Assembly (NCBI RefSeq): GCF_051851475.1
Contig: NZ_JBPUSJ010000006.1
Coordinates: 248,001-312,000, forward strand
Origin: Carboxylicivirga taeanensis
GTDB taxonomy: Bacteria; Bacteroidota; Bacteroidia; Bacteroidales; Marinilabiliaceae
DNA length: 64,000 nucleotides
Direction: 5' to 3'
How positions within the stretch are numbered: the stretch's first letter is position 1; every line of letters begins with the position of its first letter. Of this stretch, positions 17,973-26,484 are shown piece after piece. A program made the position numbers and the translations under genes. Under the pieces are notes generated by a model. It saw only the letters and a program-made list of their open reading frames with translations. It had not been told where the DNA came from and did no database searches.

Positions 17973-19346
17973 ATGTTTTTTTTAATGGTAGTAGTCTTTG
18001 TCGTAGGCTACGGATTCATTGTGTTTGAACACATTAATCACATCAACAAAGCGGCAACCGCCTTATTTATAGGCACTGTTCTTTGGGCAATTTATGCGCT
18101 GGGAGGCGAGCAGATTTTATCAAACGGCTCCAGTGTAGCCTGGGCCAACTTTTCGAAGACCCACCTCGAGGATGTTACCTATTTTATTACTCACCATCAG
18201 CTTTTTCATCACCTTTCCGAAATTTCATCCATACTGTTTTTTTTGGTGGGAGCGATGACGATTGTAGAGCTTGTTGATAAGTATCAGGGCTTTCGAGTTA
18301 TTACTAACAAAATTGAAAGCACTAACATTAAGCAGTTATTGTGGGTCATTAGTCTGCTCACTTTTTTTATGTCAGCAGTACTCGATAATTTAACCACAAC
18401 GATTGTATTAATAACTGTTTTACGAAAGTTGCTTACCAAACAGGAGAACCGCTGGATATTTGCCAGTGTCGTCGTTATTTCAGCAAATGCAGGTGGTGCC
18501 TGGTCGCCTATTGGTGATGTTACGACTATCATGCTTTGGATTGGCGGACAGGTAACGGCCCCGCATATTGTCGGATCGCTCATTCTTCCCAGCCTGGTGA
18601 ATATGTTGGTGGCAACGGCCTTGTTTAGTGTATTTACTGTTAAGGGTCAAACACTAAAACCGGTGTTGCCTGACGATGAAACACGTGAATTTACAACTCA
18701 TCAGGAGCGTGTTTTTATGCTGGTGGTTGGTACATTGGCCCTTATATCTGTTCCGGTTTTCAAAACATTAACCCATCTGCCACCTTTTCTGGGCATGCTG
18801 CTAGGTTTATCTGTTTTATGGATAATGACCGACAGATATCTCAAAAAGCGCAGTGCTGAAGACCGGCGTAAGCTCACAGTTACTGCAGCCTTAAAAGCAG
18901 TGGATATTCCAACCGTATTATTTTTCCTGGGTGTATTAAGCGCGGTTGCCGCACTTCAGTCAGCCGGACACTTAGATGTGCTATCGAAGTGGTTGGATAA
19001 TAAAGTGCATAATATGTATGCTATCAATATACTTATCGGTATTATTTCTTCTATTGTAGATAATGTGCCCTTGGTAGCTGCGTCAATGGGAATGTACCCT
19101 ATTCAGGGACCGGAGGCCATAGGCATGGCTCAGAACTTTATTCAGGATGGGTATTTCTGGACCTTTCTGACTTATTGTGCTGGTACGGGAGGTAGTTTAC
19201 TCATTATTGGTTCAGCTGCAGGTGTGGCAGCGATGGGCCTGGAGCAGATAAACTTTTTGTGGTATCTGCGGCGGGTGACATGGATTGCACTGCTTAGCTA
19301 TTTCGCGGGCGCGATTGTTTACTACCTGCAAGTCCAAATATTTTAA
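17973..19346 (+). CDS. nhaD: NhaD-type Na+/H+ antiporter
   Basis: 457 residues with about 12 membrane helices. Family landmarks are the intramembrane DNLTTTIVLITVL, SANAGGAWSPIGDVTTIMLW, SSIVDNVPLVAASMGMYP and GTGGSLLIIGSAAGVAAMG. NhaD proteins (ion transporter superfamily) expel Na+ or Li+ in exchange for protons and are typical of marine, halophilic and alkaliphilic bacteria. The start ATG follows an AGAAAGGA element, an unusually good ribosome site for this genome. The leader ORF precedes it by 75 bases and a tiny membrane ORF follows it by 32 bases. Confidence 0.92.
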   Translation: MFFLMVVVFVVGYGFIVFEHINHINKAATALFIGTVLWAIYALGGEQILSNGSSVAWANFSKTHLEDVTYFITHHQLFHHLSEISSILFFLVGAMTIVELVDKYQGFRVITNKIESTNIKQLLWVISLLTFFMSAVLDNLTTTIVLITVLRKLLTKQENRWIFASVVVISANAGGAWSPIGDVTTIMLWIGGQVTAPHIVGSLILPSLVNMLVATALFSVFTVKGQTLKPVLPDDETREFTTHQERVFMLVVGTLALISVPVFKTLTHLPPFLGMLLGLSVLWIMTDRYLKKRSAEDRRKLTVTAALKAVDIPTVLFFLGVLSAVAALQSAGHLDVLSKWLDNKVHNMYAINILIGIISSIVDNVPLVAASMGMYPIQGPEAIGMAQNFIQDGYFWTFLTYCAGTGGSLLIIGSAAGVAAMGLEQINFLWYLRRVTWIALLSYFAGAIVYYLQVQIF

Positions 19347-19378
19347 TAAGTTGATTAAGAGTGTATAGAAGAATAGTA

Positions 19379-19507
19379 ATGACCATGAAATACAATTCAA
19401 TACATATAACAAAAGATACTGATTCCCGGGTTTCTAAGCCGTGGCTGGGAGTTGTGATATTAACTATTATTATTCTGCTGATCAGAATAATAGTAGGGTC
19501 TGTTTAA
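19379..19507 (+). CDS. Putative 42-residue single-helix membrane protein downstream of nhaD
   Basis: Translation gives 42 residues: a polar N terminus (MTMKYNSIHITKDTDSR), then one hydrophobic stretch from LGVVILTIIILLIRIIVG to the end. ATG at 19385 is an alternative start. It lies 32 bases after nhaD and directly before a terminator, so it is the last possible cistron of that transcript. The placement and the clean helix suggest a real small membrane protein, perhaps an antiporter partner. No homologue recognised; a chance ORF is possible. Confidence 0.45.
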   Translation: MTMKYNSIHITKDTDSRVSKPWLGVVILTIIILLIRIIVGSV

Positions 19508-19520
19508 TTTTTTTGGTTTT

Positions 19521-19581
19521 AGTGAGTGACTCGGATAACAACCGTCCCTGATTTTTGGTTATCCGGTTGCTCACTTTTTTT
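19521..19581 (+). terminator. Rho-independent terminator after the nhaD locus
   Basis: GTGAG and CGGATAAC on the left pair with GTTATCCG and CTCAC on the right, with a small internal mismatch, and the stem is followed by a run of seven T. It ends the nhaD transcript. Confidence 0.75.
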
Positions 19582-19609
19582 ATCAGAAAATACCTGGTTC
19601 GATGGTCCT

Positions 19610-19645
19610 AAAATAAAAAAGAGACCATCCTTTGGGGACAGTCTC
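19610..19645 (-). terminator. Rho-independent terminator after the maltose phosphorylase gene
   Basis: Read on the minus strand, GAGAC pairs with GTCTC, with an inner GTCC/GGAT stem including a wobble pair, followed by TTTTTTATTTT. It lies 24 bases past the GH65 stop codon. Confidence 0.75.
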
Positions 19646-19668
19646 CTGGTTATTGATTTAATTTTCGA

Positions 19669-21981
19669 TCATCTGGTTTTAACGGCAATTGATTGGCCGG
19701 CATCTACTTTTACTTTTTCATTGTAAACCATTAGCTCAATAGCTGTTGCCGAATGTGACAGAATGCTCACTTCCTTTTCATTTACAATTACTTCCATGTC
19801 GTTACCCATAAAAGAGATGCGGAACGAATATTCACTCCATTGTTTGGGTATTATTGGATTTAAATAGAGCTGTCCATCATGTACCCGTTTGCCACCAAAC
19901 CCTTCAACTATCGACATCCAGGTGCCCGCCATGCTGGTGATGTGCAGTCCTTCGTGCGCCTCATGGTTATAGTCATCAATATCCAGTCGTGAGGTCCGCA
20001 GATACATCTCGTAAGCTTTTTCAAAATCGCCTATTTTGGCCGCCAAAACCGAGTGTACGCAAGGCGAAAGTGATGATTCATGAACGGTTCGGGGTTCGTA
20101 GAATTCAAAATTCCGTTTTATGGTTTCGGTATCAAACTCTTCTTCGAACACATAAATGCCCTGAAGCGTATCGGCCTGCTTAATATAGCAGCTGCGCAAG
20201 ATGCGGTCCCACGACCAATATTGATTGATTGGACGTTCTGCCGGATTGAGCTCGCTGGCCAGTATTTGCTCTTTATCCATATAGTTGTCTTGCTGCATAA
20301 ATACTTGCAGCTGCTCGTTATATGGGAGATGCATGTTTTCGATGATAGCTTTCCAGCGTGGCACCTCTTTATTATATTGGAATGAGGTTTTATTTAGCAG
20401 CTCGTTGTAGCGCTGTTCATTCATGGCTTTTACCTTTTCCAATGCTTCAATGGTGTATTTTAAGCACCAAACGGCCATTTTATTGGTATACCAGTTGTTG
20501 TTGACGTTATTTTCATATTCGTTAGGACCTGTAACGCCTAGTATCATATACTTTTGACGCTCTTCGGAGAAACTCACTCGCTGACTCCAGAAACGAGCGA
20601 TGCCAAGCAGCACTTCTAAGCCATATTCACTAAGGTAGGCTTCGTCGTTGGTGTGACGGATATAGTTGTGTATGGCAAACGCAATGGCTCCGTTTCGATG
20701 AATTTCCTCAAAAGTAATCTCCCACTCATTATGGCATTCCTCACCATTCATGGTTACCATTGGGTAAAGAGCCGCCCCATCTTTAAAGCCAAGTTTTTCG
20801 GCATTCTTGATGGCGTTATCTAAGTGTTTGTATCTATATATTAATAGGTTGCGTGTTACTTGGGCGGGTGCTGTTGCTATGAAAAAGGGTACGCAATAGG
20901 CTTCCGTGTCCCAGTAGGTCGAACCGCCATATTTCTCACCGGTAAATCCTTTAGGACCTATGTTGAGGCGTTCGTCCTCGCCCGTGTAGGTCTGATTCAG
21001 GTGAAAGATATTGAAGCGGATGCCCTGTTGAGCGGCTACATCGCCTTTGATACGAATGTCGCTGAGCACCCATTTTTCGGCCCATACTTTTATATGATCT
21101 TCAAGCAGGGTGTCGAAGCCTTTTTCCCAGGCGGATGAGGTCGCATTTTTTGTAGCTTCCAAAAGAGCTCCCTTTTCGTAATTGAGCGAGCTGGTTACAC
21201 CTACAATTTTGTCAATAGAATAGCATTCGCCTTCTTTAACCTCATGCTCAATGCGATTGGCTACCCAAGCTTCTTTCTTTAGTACTTCGGGTGTTGAGGT
21301 GAGTTCAGTGTTATTAATACGCGCCAGCACCTTCATTCCGAATCCGGCCCTGAAACCTAATTTCTTTGTTTCGGTTAGCAGGTAAGCTTCGCCGGCATGC
21401 GCCTGCATATCAACTATGTTCCAGAACTTCTCATCGTAGTTAGCATCTTCGTTAACCACGTCGCCGTCTAAATAGGCCGTAAATGCGATTTTTCCGTTGA
21501 AGTTGATTGGGGTGACCGAGTAGCGGATGGCTCCATTTTCAGTATCGGCCATGCTCACAAACCGCTTCGCCGATACTTGAAGCTGTTTGCCATCGTCAAG
21601 GATGGCAGTAAACTCGCGCAACAGATAGCCCTCTTTCATGTTGAGGGTGCGTTTAAAGTTTTCTGTTTTGCAGGTATATAAGTCCAGGTGGTGACCATCA
21701 ATCTGCACGTCTATTCCAATCCAATTCGGACTGTTTAGTACTTTTGCAAAGTATTCGGGGTAGCCATTTTTCCACCAACCTACACGTGTTTTATCCGGGT
21801 AATAAATACCCGCAATGTAACTTCCTTGCAGAGAAGGGCCTGAATAGCTCTCCTCAAAATTGGCTCTTTGTCCCATTTTACCATTGCCCAAGCTAAAAAT
21901 ACTCTCAGAGGATTGATGGTATTCAGGGTTAAAGCCCTCTTCTATAATGCACCACTCATCGTGTTTTAAATACTCCTTCAT
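19669..21981 (-). CDS. Glycoside hydrolase family 65 phosphorylase (maltose phosphorylase type)
   Basis: 770 residues, normal for family GH65. The substrate-pocket motif GGSTYWDTEAYCVPFF and the NEWEITFEEIHRNG block, whose E419 is the expected general acid, are both present. Maltose phosphorylases split maltose with inorganic phosphate, giving glucose and beta-glucose 1-phosphate. No signal peptide, so it is cytoplasmic. Kojibiose, nigerose and trehalose phosphorylases share the fold; the neighbours favour maltose: beta-phosphoglucomutase is 62 bases upstream and a starch-capture system lies across the LacI gene. Last gene of the MFS-pgmB-GH65 operon. Confidence 0.88.
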   Translation of the reverse strand: MKEYLKHDEWCIIEEGFNPEYHQSSESIFSLGNGKMGQRANFEESYSGPSLQGSYIAGIYYPDKTRVGWWKNGYPEYFAKVLNSPNWIGIDVQIDGHHLDLYTCKTENFKRTLNMKEGYLLREFTAILDDGKQLQVSAKRFVSMADTENGAIRYSVTPINFNGKIAFTAYLDGDVVNEDANYDEKFWNIVDMQAHAGEAYLLTETKKLGFRAGFGMKVLARINNTELTSTPEVLKKEAWVANRIEHEVKEGECYSIDKIVGVTSSLNYEKGALLEATKNATSSAWEKGFDTLLEDHIKVWAEKWVLSDIRIKGDVAAQQGIRFNIFHLNQTYTGEDERLNIGPKGFTGEKYGGSTYWDTEAYCVPFFIATAPAQVTRNLLIYRYKHLDNAIKNAEKLGFKDGAALYPMVTMNGEECHNEWEITFEEIHRNGAIAFAIHNYIRHTNDEAYLSEYGLEVLLGIARFWSQRVSFSEERQKYMILGVTGPNEYENNVNNNWYTNKMAVWCLKYTIEALEKVKAMNEQRYNELLNKTSFQYNKEVPRWKAIIENMHLPYNEQLQVFMQQDNYMDKEQILASELNPAERPINQYWSWDRILRSCYIKQADTLQGIYVFEEEFDTETIKRNFEFYEPRTVHESSLSPCVHSVLAAKIGDFEKAYEMYLRTSRLDIDDYNHEAHEGLHITSMAGTWMSIVEGFGGKRVHDGQLYLNPIIPKQWSEYSFRISFMGNDMEVIVNEKEVSILSHSATAIELMVYNEKVKVDAGQSIAVKTR

Positions 21982-22043
21982 TGTAATTTGGTTTTAAGAT
22001 TTTAAGTTGGTGACTAGCGCCACTTTTCATTAAAACCGTAATT

Positions 22044-22700
22044 CTAGTTTAGTTCCATTAATTTTTCATAGGTCATTTGGTGCAAGCCATCAATCACCAG
22101 ATGGGCTTTACCCAGCACCGATGGAGACCCTATGCCTACGCACTTCATTTGACCCGCCAATGCTGCTTCAACACCTGCCTCGGCATCCTCAAACACCACA
22201 CATTCGGATGGGGCAACATTTAAAGCGGCGGCTCCTTTTAGAAAGACTTCAGGGTTAGGTTTAGCTTCCGACACTTTGGTTCCGTCAATAATTGCTTCAA
22301 ATAGTTCGGTGAGTTGTAGGCGCTCGAGTATGGTCATTGCATTCTTGCTTGCTGACCCAAGAGCTACCTTAATTCCCCTGGCTTTCAGTTCTTCCAGGAA
22401 TTCTCTCGCTCCTGCTAATATTTCGTTGGGCTGCATTTTTAAAATGAATGTTCGGTAGTTGTCATTCTTTTTTTCAGCCAGGCGCACTTTTTCTTCCTCG
22501 TTTAGGGTGATTCCACCTATTTCGAGCAGTATGTTTAATGAGGCCATTCGACTAACGCCTTTCAAACGCTCATTATCCTCTAAGCTAAACTCAAAGCCCA
22601 ACTCATTCGCCAGTTCTTTCCACGCGATGTAGTGATACTTTGCTGTATCAACAATTACACCGTCCAAATCAAATAAACAAGCTTTAATCTGTCCCATCAA
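22044..22700 (-). CDS. pgmB: Beta-phosphoglucomutase
   Basis: A 218-residue HAD enzyme with a helical cap. Motif I is FDLDGVIVDT (D11 and D13, counting from the first Met), the cap carries KGVSRMASLNILLEIGG, whose RxxS pattern is typical of beta-phosphoglucomutases, and VVFEDAEAGVEAA is the metal-binding motif IV. It converts beta-glucose 1-phosphate released by the GH65 enzyme to glucose 6-phosphate. A second Met directly follows the first, so the start may be one codon later. It is 6 bases after the MFS gene. Confidence 0.9.
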   Translation of the reverse strand: MMGQIKACLFDLDGVIVDTAKYHYIAWKELANELGFEFSLEDNERLKGVSRMASLNILLEIGGITLNEEEKVRLAEKKNDNYRTFILKMQPNEILAGAREFLEELKARGIKVALGSASKNAMTILERLQLTELFEAIIDGTKVSEAKPNPEVFLKGAAALNVAPSECVVFEDAEAGVEAALAGQMKCVGIGSPSVLGKAHLVIDGLHQMTYEKLMELN

Positions 22701-22706
22701 TTCGTT

Positions 22707-24065
22707 TTATTCGTTAGTTTTAATTTCTGATTTTACAAACGAGACCATAAAGGCTCCTAAAATCATGATAACACCCGCCATGACAAGAATATAGATGCCC
22801 TCACCACCAAAGAATGTTCTTAAAATTGGACCACCTACGATGCCACTCAGTATTTGGGGCACCACAACAGTGAGGTTAAACAGGCCCATGTAGATGCCCA
22901 TTCGTTTTGGGGGAAGTGAGCCGGAAAGGATGGTGTATGGCATTGCTAAAATGCCTGCCCAGGCTATTCCAATTCCAACCATTGACAGCAACAGCATGTA
23001 TTGGTCGTTAAAGAAAAAGGTGGAAATATAGCCGATTCCTCCCAGCAGCAGTGACCCGGCATATACCGTTTTTCGACTGCTAAGTTTTATAAACCATGGC
23101 ATTACGGTTGAAAAGAGCGCAGCAACGGCACTATATACAGCAAAACAAATGCCTACCCAGTTACCAGCTTCGTTAAAAGCTTTGAGTATCGTTTCGTTGG
23201 TTTCTGTTTCGGCATTAAAATCGATAGGTACGCCGAAATAGTGCTGTGAAACAGCCGTTGTTGAATACACCCACATCAGGAAAAGTGGAAACCATGAAAA
23301 CAATTGGACAAGCGATAACTGTCGCATTGTTGCCGGCATGTTTGTTAACAGTTTCCAAAAGCTTTCTTTATGTGCTTTATCCTCCGCGGTAATATTTTTA
23401 TACGAATCAAATTCTTCAGGAGGATATTCTTTCGTTTTAAAAACGGTGACCAGTACGCTTAATAGCAGCAAGGCTCCTCCAATGTAAAATGACCATATAA
23501 CCGAGGGTGCTACGTTTCCTGCTTCAGGTTCATTTTCAATTCCGATGGCTGTTAATATAAATGGTAAGGCAGAACCTATAACAGCCCCCGTGTTGATCAA
23601 GAAACTCTGAACCGAATAGCCTATGTTGCGCTGTTCTTCGGGTGTCATATCGGCTACTAAAGCTCTAAAGGGCTGAAACGTTACATTAAACGACCCATCC
23701 ATTAGTGCCAGCATGGCTACTCCGAACAGCAAAACACCTGCACCGCCGGCCTTAATTACCAATGGTGCATTCGGCATGAAAAACATCGCAATCATTGAAA
23801 CAATGGCGCCGCCTAGAATATAAGGTGATCGACGTCCTAAGGGCGTCCAGGTTTTATCACTGGCTGCACCCACAACGGGTTGTACAACCAGCCCCATAAT
23901 TGGGGCTACCAACCAAAAGAAAGAGAGATTATGAGGATCTGCTCCTAAACTGGTTAAAATACGACTGGCATTGGCATTTTGCAATGCAAAGCCAAACTGT
24001 ACGCCAAGAAAGCCAAAGCTTAAGTTCCAAATTTGCCAAAAAGATAACTTTGGTAATTGTTTCAT
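22707..24065 (-). CDS. MFS sugar transporter (SLC45-like), probably maltose/maltodextrin uptake
   Basis: About 452 residues from the preferred start MKQLPKLSFWQIWNLSFGFL; a frame open to 24095 adds ten residues that look untranslated. Twelve hydrophobic segments are visible. The opening block GFLGVQFGFALQNANASRI and the GAASDKTWTPLGRRSPYI loop are typical of the SLC45/sucrose-type branch of the major facilitator superfamily often paired with GH65 and pgmB in Bacteroidota. It should move disaccharide from periplasm to cytoplasm. First gene of the leftward operon, with two LacI-type operators upstream. Confidence 0.85.
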   Translation of the reverse strand: MKQLPKLSFWQIWNLSFGFLGVQFGFALQNANASRILTSLGADPHNLSFFWLVAPIMGLVVQPVVGAASDKTWTPLGRRSPYILGGAIVSMIAMFFMPNAPLVIKAGGAGVLLFGVAMLALMDGSFNVTFQPFRALVADMTPEEQRNIGYSVQSFLINTGAVIGSALPFILTAIGIENEPEAGNVAPSVIWSFYIGGALLLLSVLVTVFKTKEYPPEEFDSYKNITAEDKAHKESFWKLLTNMPATMRQLSLVQLFSWFPLFLMWVYSTTAVSQHYFGVPIDFNAETETNETILKAFNEAGNWVGICFAVYSAVAALFSTVMPWFIKLSSRKTVYAGSLLLGGIGYISTFFFNDQYMLLLSMVGIGIAWAGILAMPYTILSGSLPPKRMGIYMGLFNLTVVVPQILSGIVGGPILRTFFGGEGIYILVMAGVIMILGAFMVSFVKSEIKTNE

Positions 24066-24230
24066 AATTACTTGTTTTAGTATTGAGAATACCAAATACC
24101 TCTCACGTAAGAGCTAAATCATATTCATTGCCTTAGTAGTGGTACAATAATATCCTTTTATACTTATAAAGCTATAAGCATTCATAAAAGGTTAAAAACA
24201 GGTAAGTATCTTATTCAATTAAATCCACTA

Positions 24231-24238
24231 CAAATGTA
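24231..24238 (-). promoter_or_regulatory. Candidate -7 element for the MFS-pgmB-GH65 operon
   Basis: CAAATGTA reads TACATTTG on the minus strand, a full match to TAnnTTTG, about 165 bases before the MFS start. I could not find a matching -33 element, so confidence is low. Confidence 0.35.
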
Positions 24239-24319
24239 TGGTATTATTTATTGGAAGACTACTGTTTCTTGTTGCGTAAGATAGCTGTATGGTCTATAAA
24301 ATCAGTATAGTTACACATT

Positions 24320-24331
24320 GCAAACGTTTGC
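24320..24331. promoter_or_regulatory. LacI-type operator palindrome
   Basis: GCAAACGTTTGC is a perfect 12-bp palindrome with the central CG typical of LacI/GalR-family sites. It lies about 255 bases upstream of the MFS gene, and the identical palindrome occurs in front of susC. Confidence 0.75.
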
Positions 24332-24385
24332 GGTGCATCTTTTTTTGTTCTGGTAATTTGTAAAAAATATTGAATGTAATGCAAT

Positions 24386-24397
24386 GCAAACGTTTTC
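24386..24397. promoter_or_regulatory. Second, imperfect LacI-type operator
   Basis: GCAAACGTTTTC differs from the perfect palindrome by one base. Its start is 66 bases from that of the 24320 site, roughly six helical turns, so the pair could support looping or cooperative binding. Confidence 0.6.
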
Positions 24398-24649
24398 GGA
24401 GATGTGAAAGCAGGCTTTACGGACCATGCACAATTTCTGGGTCTAGGCATAAATCTTACACAATCTGTAAAGGAAAAAACTGGGATCAGCTACAAAATTA
24501 GGTTAGGGGTGTTAACTTTTTCTACTATTCCCTCAAAGGATGCTCATGCCTGCTAACACCCAATCTTCTTAAATTTATGGATACACTATTCTAATAACAG
24601 AGATTATACAAGTTCAATATTAAGTCAGAGTAATTACATATTTCAGTTA

Positions 24650-24723
24650 TATTAAACTCATTAAAAATCGAATTTAATTTGAGTTTAGTATGAGTTTAAT
24701 ATGACTTTACTTTGAGTTTAATA
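24650..24723. repeat. Cluster of 11-bp repeats (four direct copies, one inverted)
   Basis: Four head-to-tail copies of an 11-mer run from 24680 to 24723: TGAGTTTAGTA, TGAGTTTAATA, TGACTTTACTT, TGAGTTTAATA. An exact inverted copy, TATTAAACTCA, sits at 24650-24660. The period is about one helical turn. The cluster lies between the IS remnant and the operators of the MFS operon. It could be a protein-binding array, a hairpin-forming RNA element or leftover mobile-element sequence. Confidence 0.7.
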
Positions 24724-24752
24724 GCTTGTTGGTTCGTTACAGGTGTTGATAG

Positions 24753-25122
24753 TTAATTGTTTAGTTCATTGCAAATCCGTCTACCTATCTCCACATCCCA
24801 GCGTTGCTGCTTGAAACTAAGCGTAACCAGCATGCTGCGAATGGGACAATCATTGATGAATCGAGGCCCCATAAAGTCAATAGATGTGAACCGATAGCTT
24901 TTATATTTATCGAGGATTATTTATCTCTTCTAGAAAGATTGTTAGTGTTTCGTCATAAACATACTGGCCACTATCGCCTTGCTGAAAATCTAAGATCGTA
25001 AATTGATCCAATACACCCTGTGGTAAGACGTGTTTTTTAAAGCAGTAGTGATGACGTTCAACATAATTGCCACAAAGATGGCGCCTGTGTAATTCAGACC
25101 CAACTTTTGTAAGTCTCTGCAT
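24753..25122 (-). pseudogene. Remnant of an ISAon1-like transposase N-terminal ORF, frameshifted
   Basis: Reading leftward from 25122, 71 codons include HVLPQGVLDQFTILDF and FLEEINNP, then a stop at 24907. Shifting the frame by one base at that point continues sensibly as DKYKSYRFTSIDFMGPRFIND, then PIRSMLVTLSFKQQRW, to a stop at 24753. The joined pattern (LPxGxLxxF, LEExNxP, PIR, K..RW) matches the small N-terminal protein that precedes the main transposase in ISAon1-group elements. The main transposase ORF is absent and no terminal inverted repeats were found. So it is a decayed fragment, with at least one frameshift. Confidence 0.6.
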
Positions 25123-25201
25123 TACTCAATGCACAAATATGCGCATACCGGGGCCTGGCCAACAAGTAATGCAGCTATAAGAAATTTCAAAAAACGATCT
25201 A

Positions 25202-26230
25202 TTAATAGGTACTGCCTAGTTGTGAAGAGGAGCGTTCGACAAGTTCTGGTGTGAATATTTTTGTTTCGTATTCTTCTTCTTCAACCTTGTTTTCGATATG
25301 CCCAATTAGCAAACGCATGGCAGCCTGACCAATATCATAGCCTTTTTGCTCAACGGTGGTTAAAGGTGGGTAGGCAATGTTTGCATTAGGGCCATCGCCA
25401 AAACCGGCTACTGCAATGTCTTTGGGTATTGTATAGCCATTTCGTTGCAGAACTTGCATGGCGGCGATAGCTGTACTGTCATTCACCGCAAAAATGCCGT
25501 CAATTTCTGGTGCCAGTCGAATGATATCATCAGCTTTAGCGAAAACAGTTTCGCGCGTATCACATTTTATTATCAGACGTTCGTCGAAGTTTAATTTATT
25601 CTCCTTTAGTGCACTAATGTATCCCTCTTTTCTGTTTTTACCGATTAAAAGATGTTGCGGGGCAGCCAGGTGCATTATCTTTTTACAGCCTTTCTCAACC
25701 AGGTGATGGGTGGCGATTCTGGCTCCTTCAAAATCGTCGGCTATCACTCTGTCGGAGCTTATTTGTTCGCATATCCGATCGAAAAAGACGACAGGAACAC
25801 CATTCTCCCTTAATCTCTCAAAATGAGCAAATTCATGGGTATTCTTACTCATCGAAATTAATATCCCGTCAACGCGGTTGTCAACAAGCGCCTGAAGGTC
25901 AATGACCTCTCTTTGGTAGTTTTCGTTGGTTTGGCAAATAATCGCGTTATAACCTCTTCCGTAAGCAACATCTTCAATACCACTAATAACCGATGAAAAA
26001 AAGTGGTGAACGATTTCCGGAATAACAATACCAATGGTGTTGGTTTTACTACTTCGCAAACTTAGTGCTAAGGCATTGGGACGGTAGTTCACCTTTTCAG
26101 CAAATGTTTGAACTAATTGCTTTGTTTTAGGGCTAATGTCAGGATGATCCTTTAAAGCTCTTGAAACGGTCGAGGGTGAAATGCCCAGTATGCGGGCAAT
26201 ATCTTTGATTGTGATCGGTTGGGATTTCAT
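25202..26230 (-). CDS. LacI-family transcriptional regulator of the starch/maltose locus
   Basis: 342 residues. The N-terminal helix-turn-helix and hinge helix run ITIKDIARILGISPSTVSRAL ... YRPNALALSLRS (residues 6-63). The rest is a periplasmic-binding-protein-like effector domain (NTIGIVIPEIVHHFFSSVISG, GIFAVNDSTAIAAMQVL, TTVEQKGYDIGQAA). Its position between two sugar-utilisation arms that both carry GCAAACGTTTGC palindromes makes it their likely regulator; maltose or a maltodextrin is the likely effector. The operator array lies 145-180 bases upstream of its own start, so autoregulation is possible. Confidence 0.9.
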   Translation of the reverse strand: MKSQPITIKDIARILGISPSTVSRALKDHPDISPKTKQLVQTFAEKVNYRPNALALSLRSSKTNTIGIVIPEIVHHFFSSVISGIEDVAYGRGYNAIICQTNENYQREVIDLQALVDNRVDGILISMSKNTHEFAHFERLRENGVPVVFFDRICEQISSDRVIADDFEGARIATHHLVEKGCKKIMHLAAPQHLLIGKNRKEGYISALKENKLNFDERLIIKCDTRETVFAKADDIIRLAPEIDGIFAVNDSTAIAAMQVLQRNGYTIPKDIAVAGFGDGPNANIAYPPLTTVEQKGYDIGQAAMRLLIGHIENKVEEEEYETKIFTPELVERSSSQLGSTY

Positions 26231-26374
26231 TTGTGCAACAATGGAACAATAGTTAGAATGTAAAAACTAAAGATAGTAAAAACATCAATAGGTGGTAGTA
26301 GCCGGGCAAAAATGTCGGCGATGCGCAAGGAAGCACCATCCATTAAAACATGTTTTACAACAGCCTTTATTCTC

Positions 26375-26410
26375 GCAAACGACACCGCAAACGACCTCGC
26401 AAACGTTTGC
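26375..26410. promoter_or_regulatory. Phased operator array upstream of susC: two half sites plus a full palindrome
   Basis: GCAAAC occurs at 26375, 26387 and 26399, exactly 12 bases apart. The third copy continues into the perfect palindrome GCAAACGTTTGC (26399-26410), while the first two (GCAAACGACACC, GCAAACGACCTC) are half sites. The array ends 43 bases upstream of the susC -33 element, a position more typical of activation than of simple blocking. Confidence 0.7.
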
Positions 26411-26453
26411 GGTAAAAAGTCTGCAAAATTCTGTATTCTAGTGTTAACAAATG

Positions 26454-26484
26454 TTTACTTCCTGTGGGAAAATTGATATGTTTG
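26454..26484 (+). promoter_or_regulatory. Candidate susC promoter
   Basis: TTTA (26454-26457, one base off TTTG), a 19-base spacer and a perfect -7 box TATGTTTG (26477-26484). Transcription would begin near 26490. Confidence 0.55.

Noticed and set aside
24259..24450. Minus-strand 63-codon ORF covering the two operators
   Set aside because: No recognisable domain, unfavourable composition, and it contains both GCAAACG operator motifs, so the DNA is better explained as a control region.
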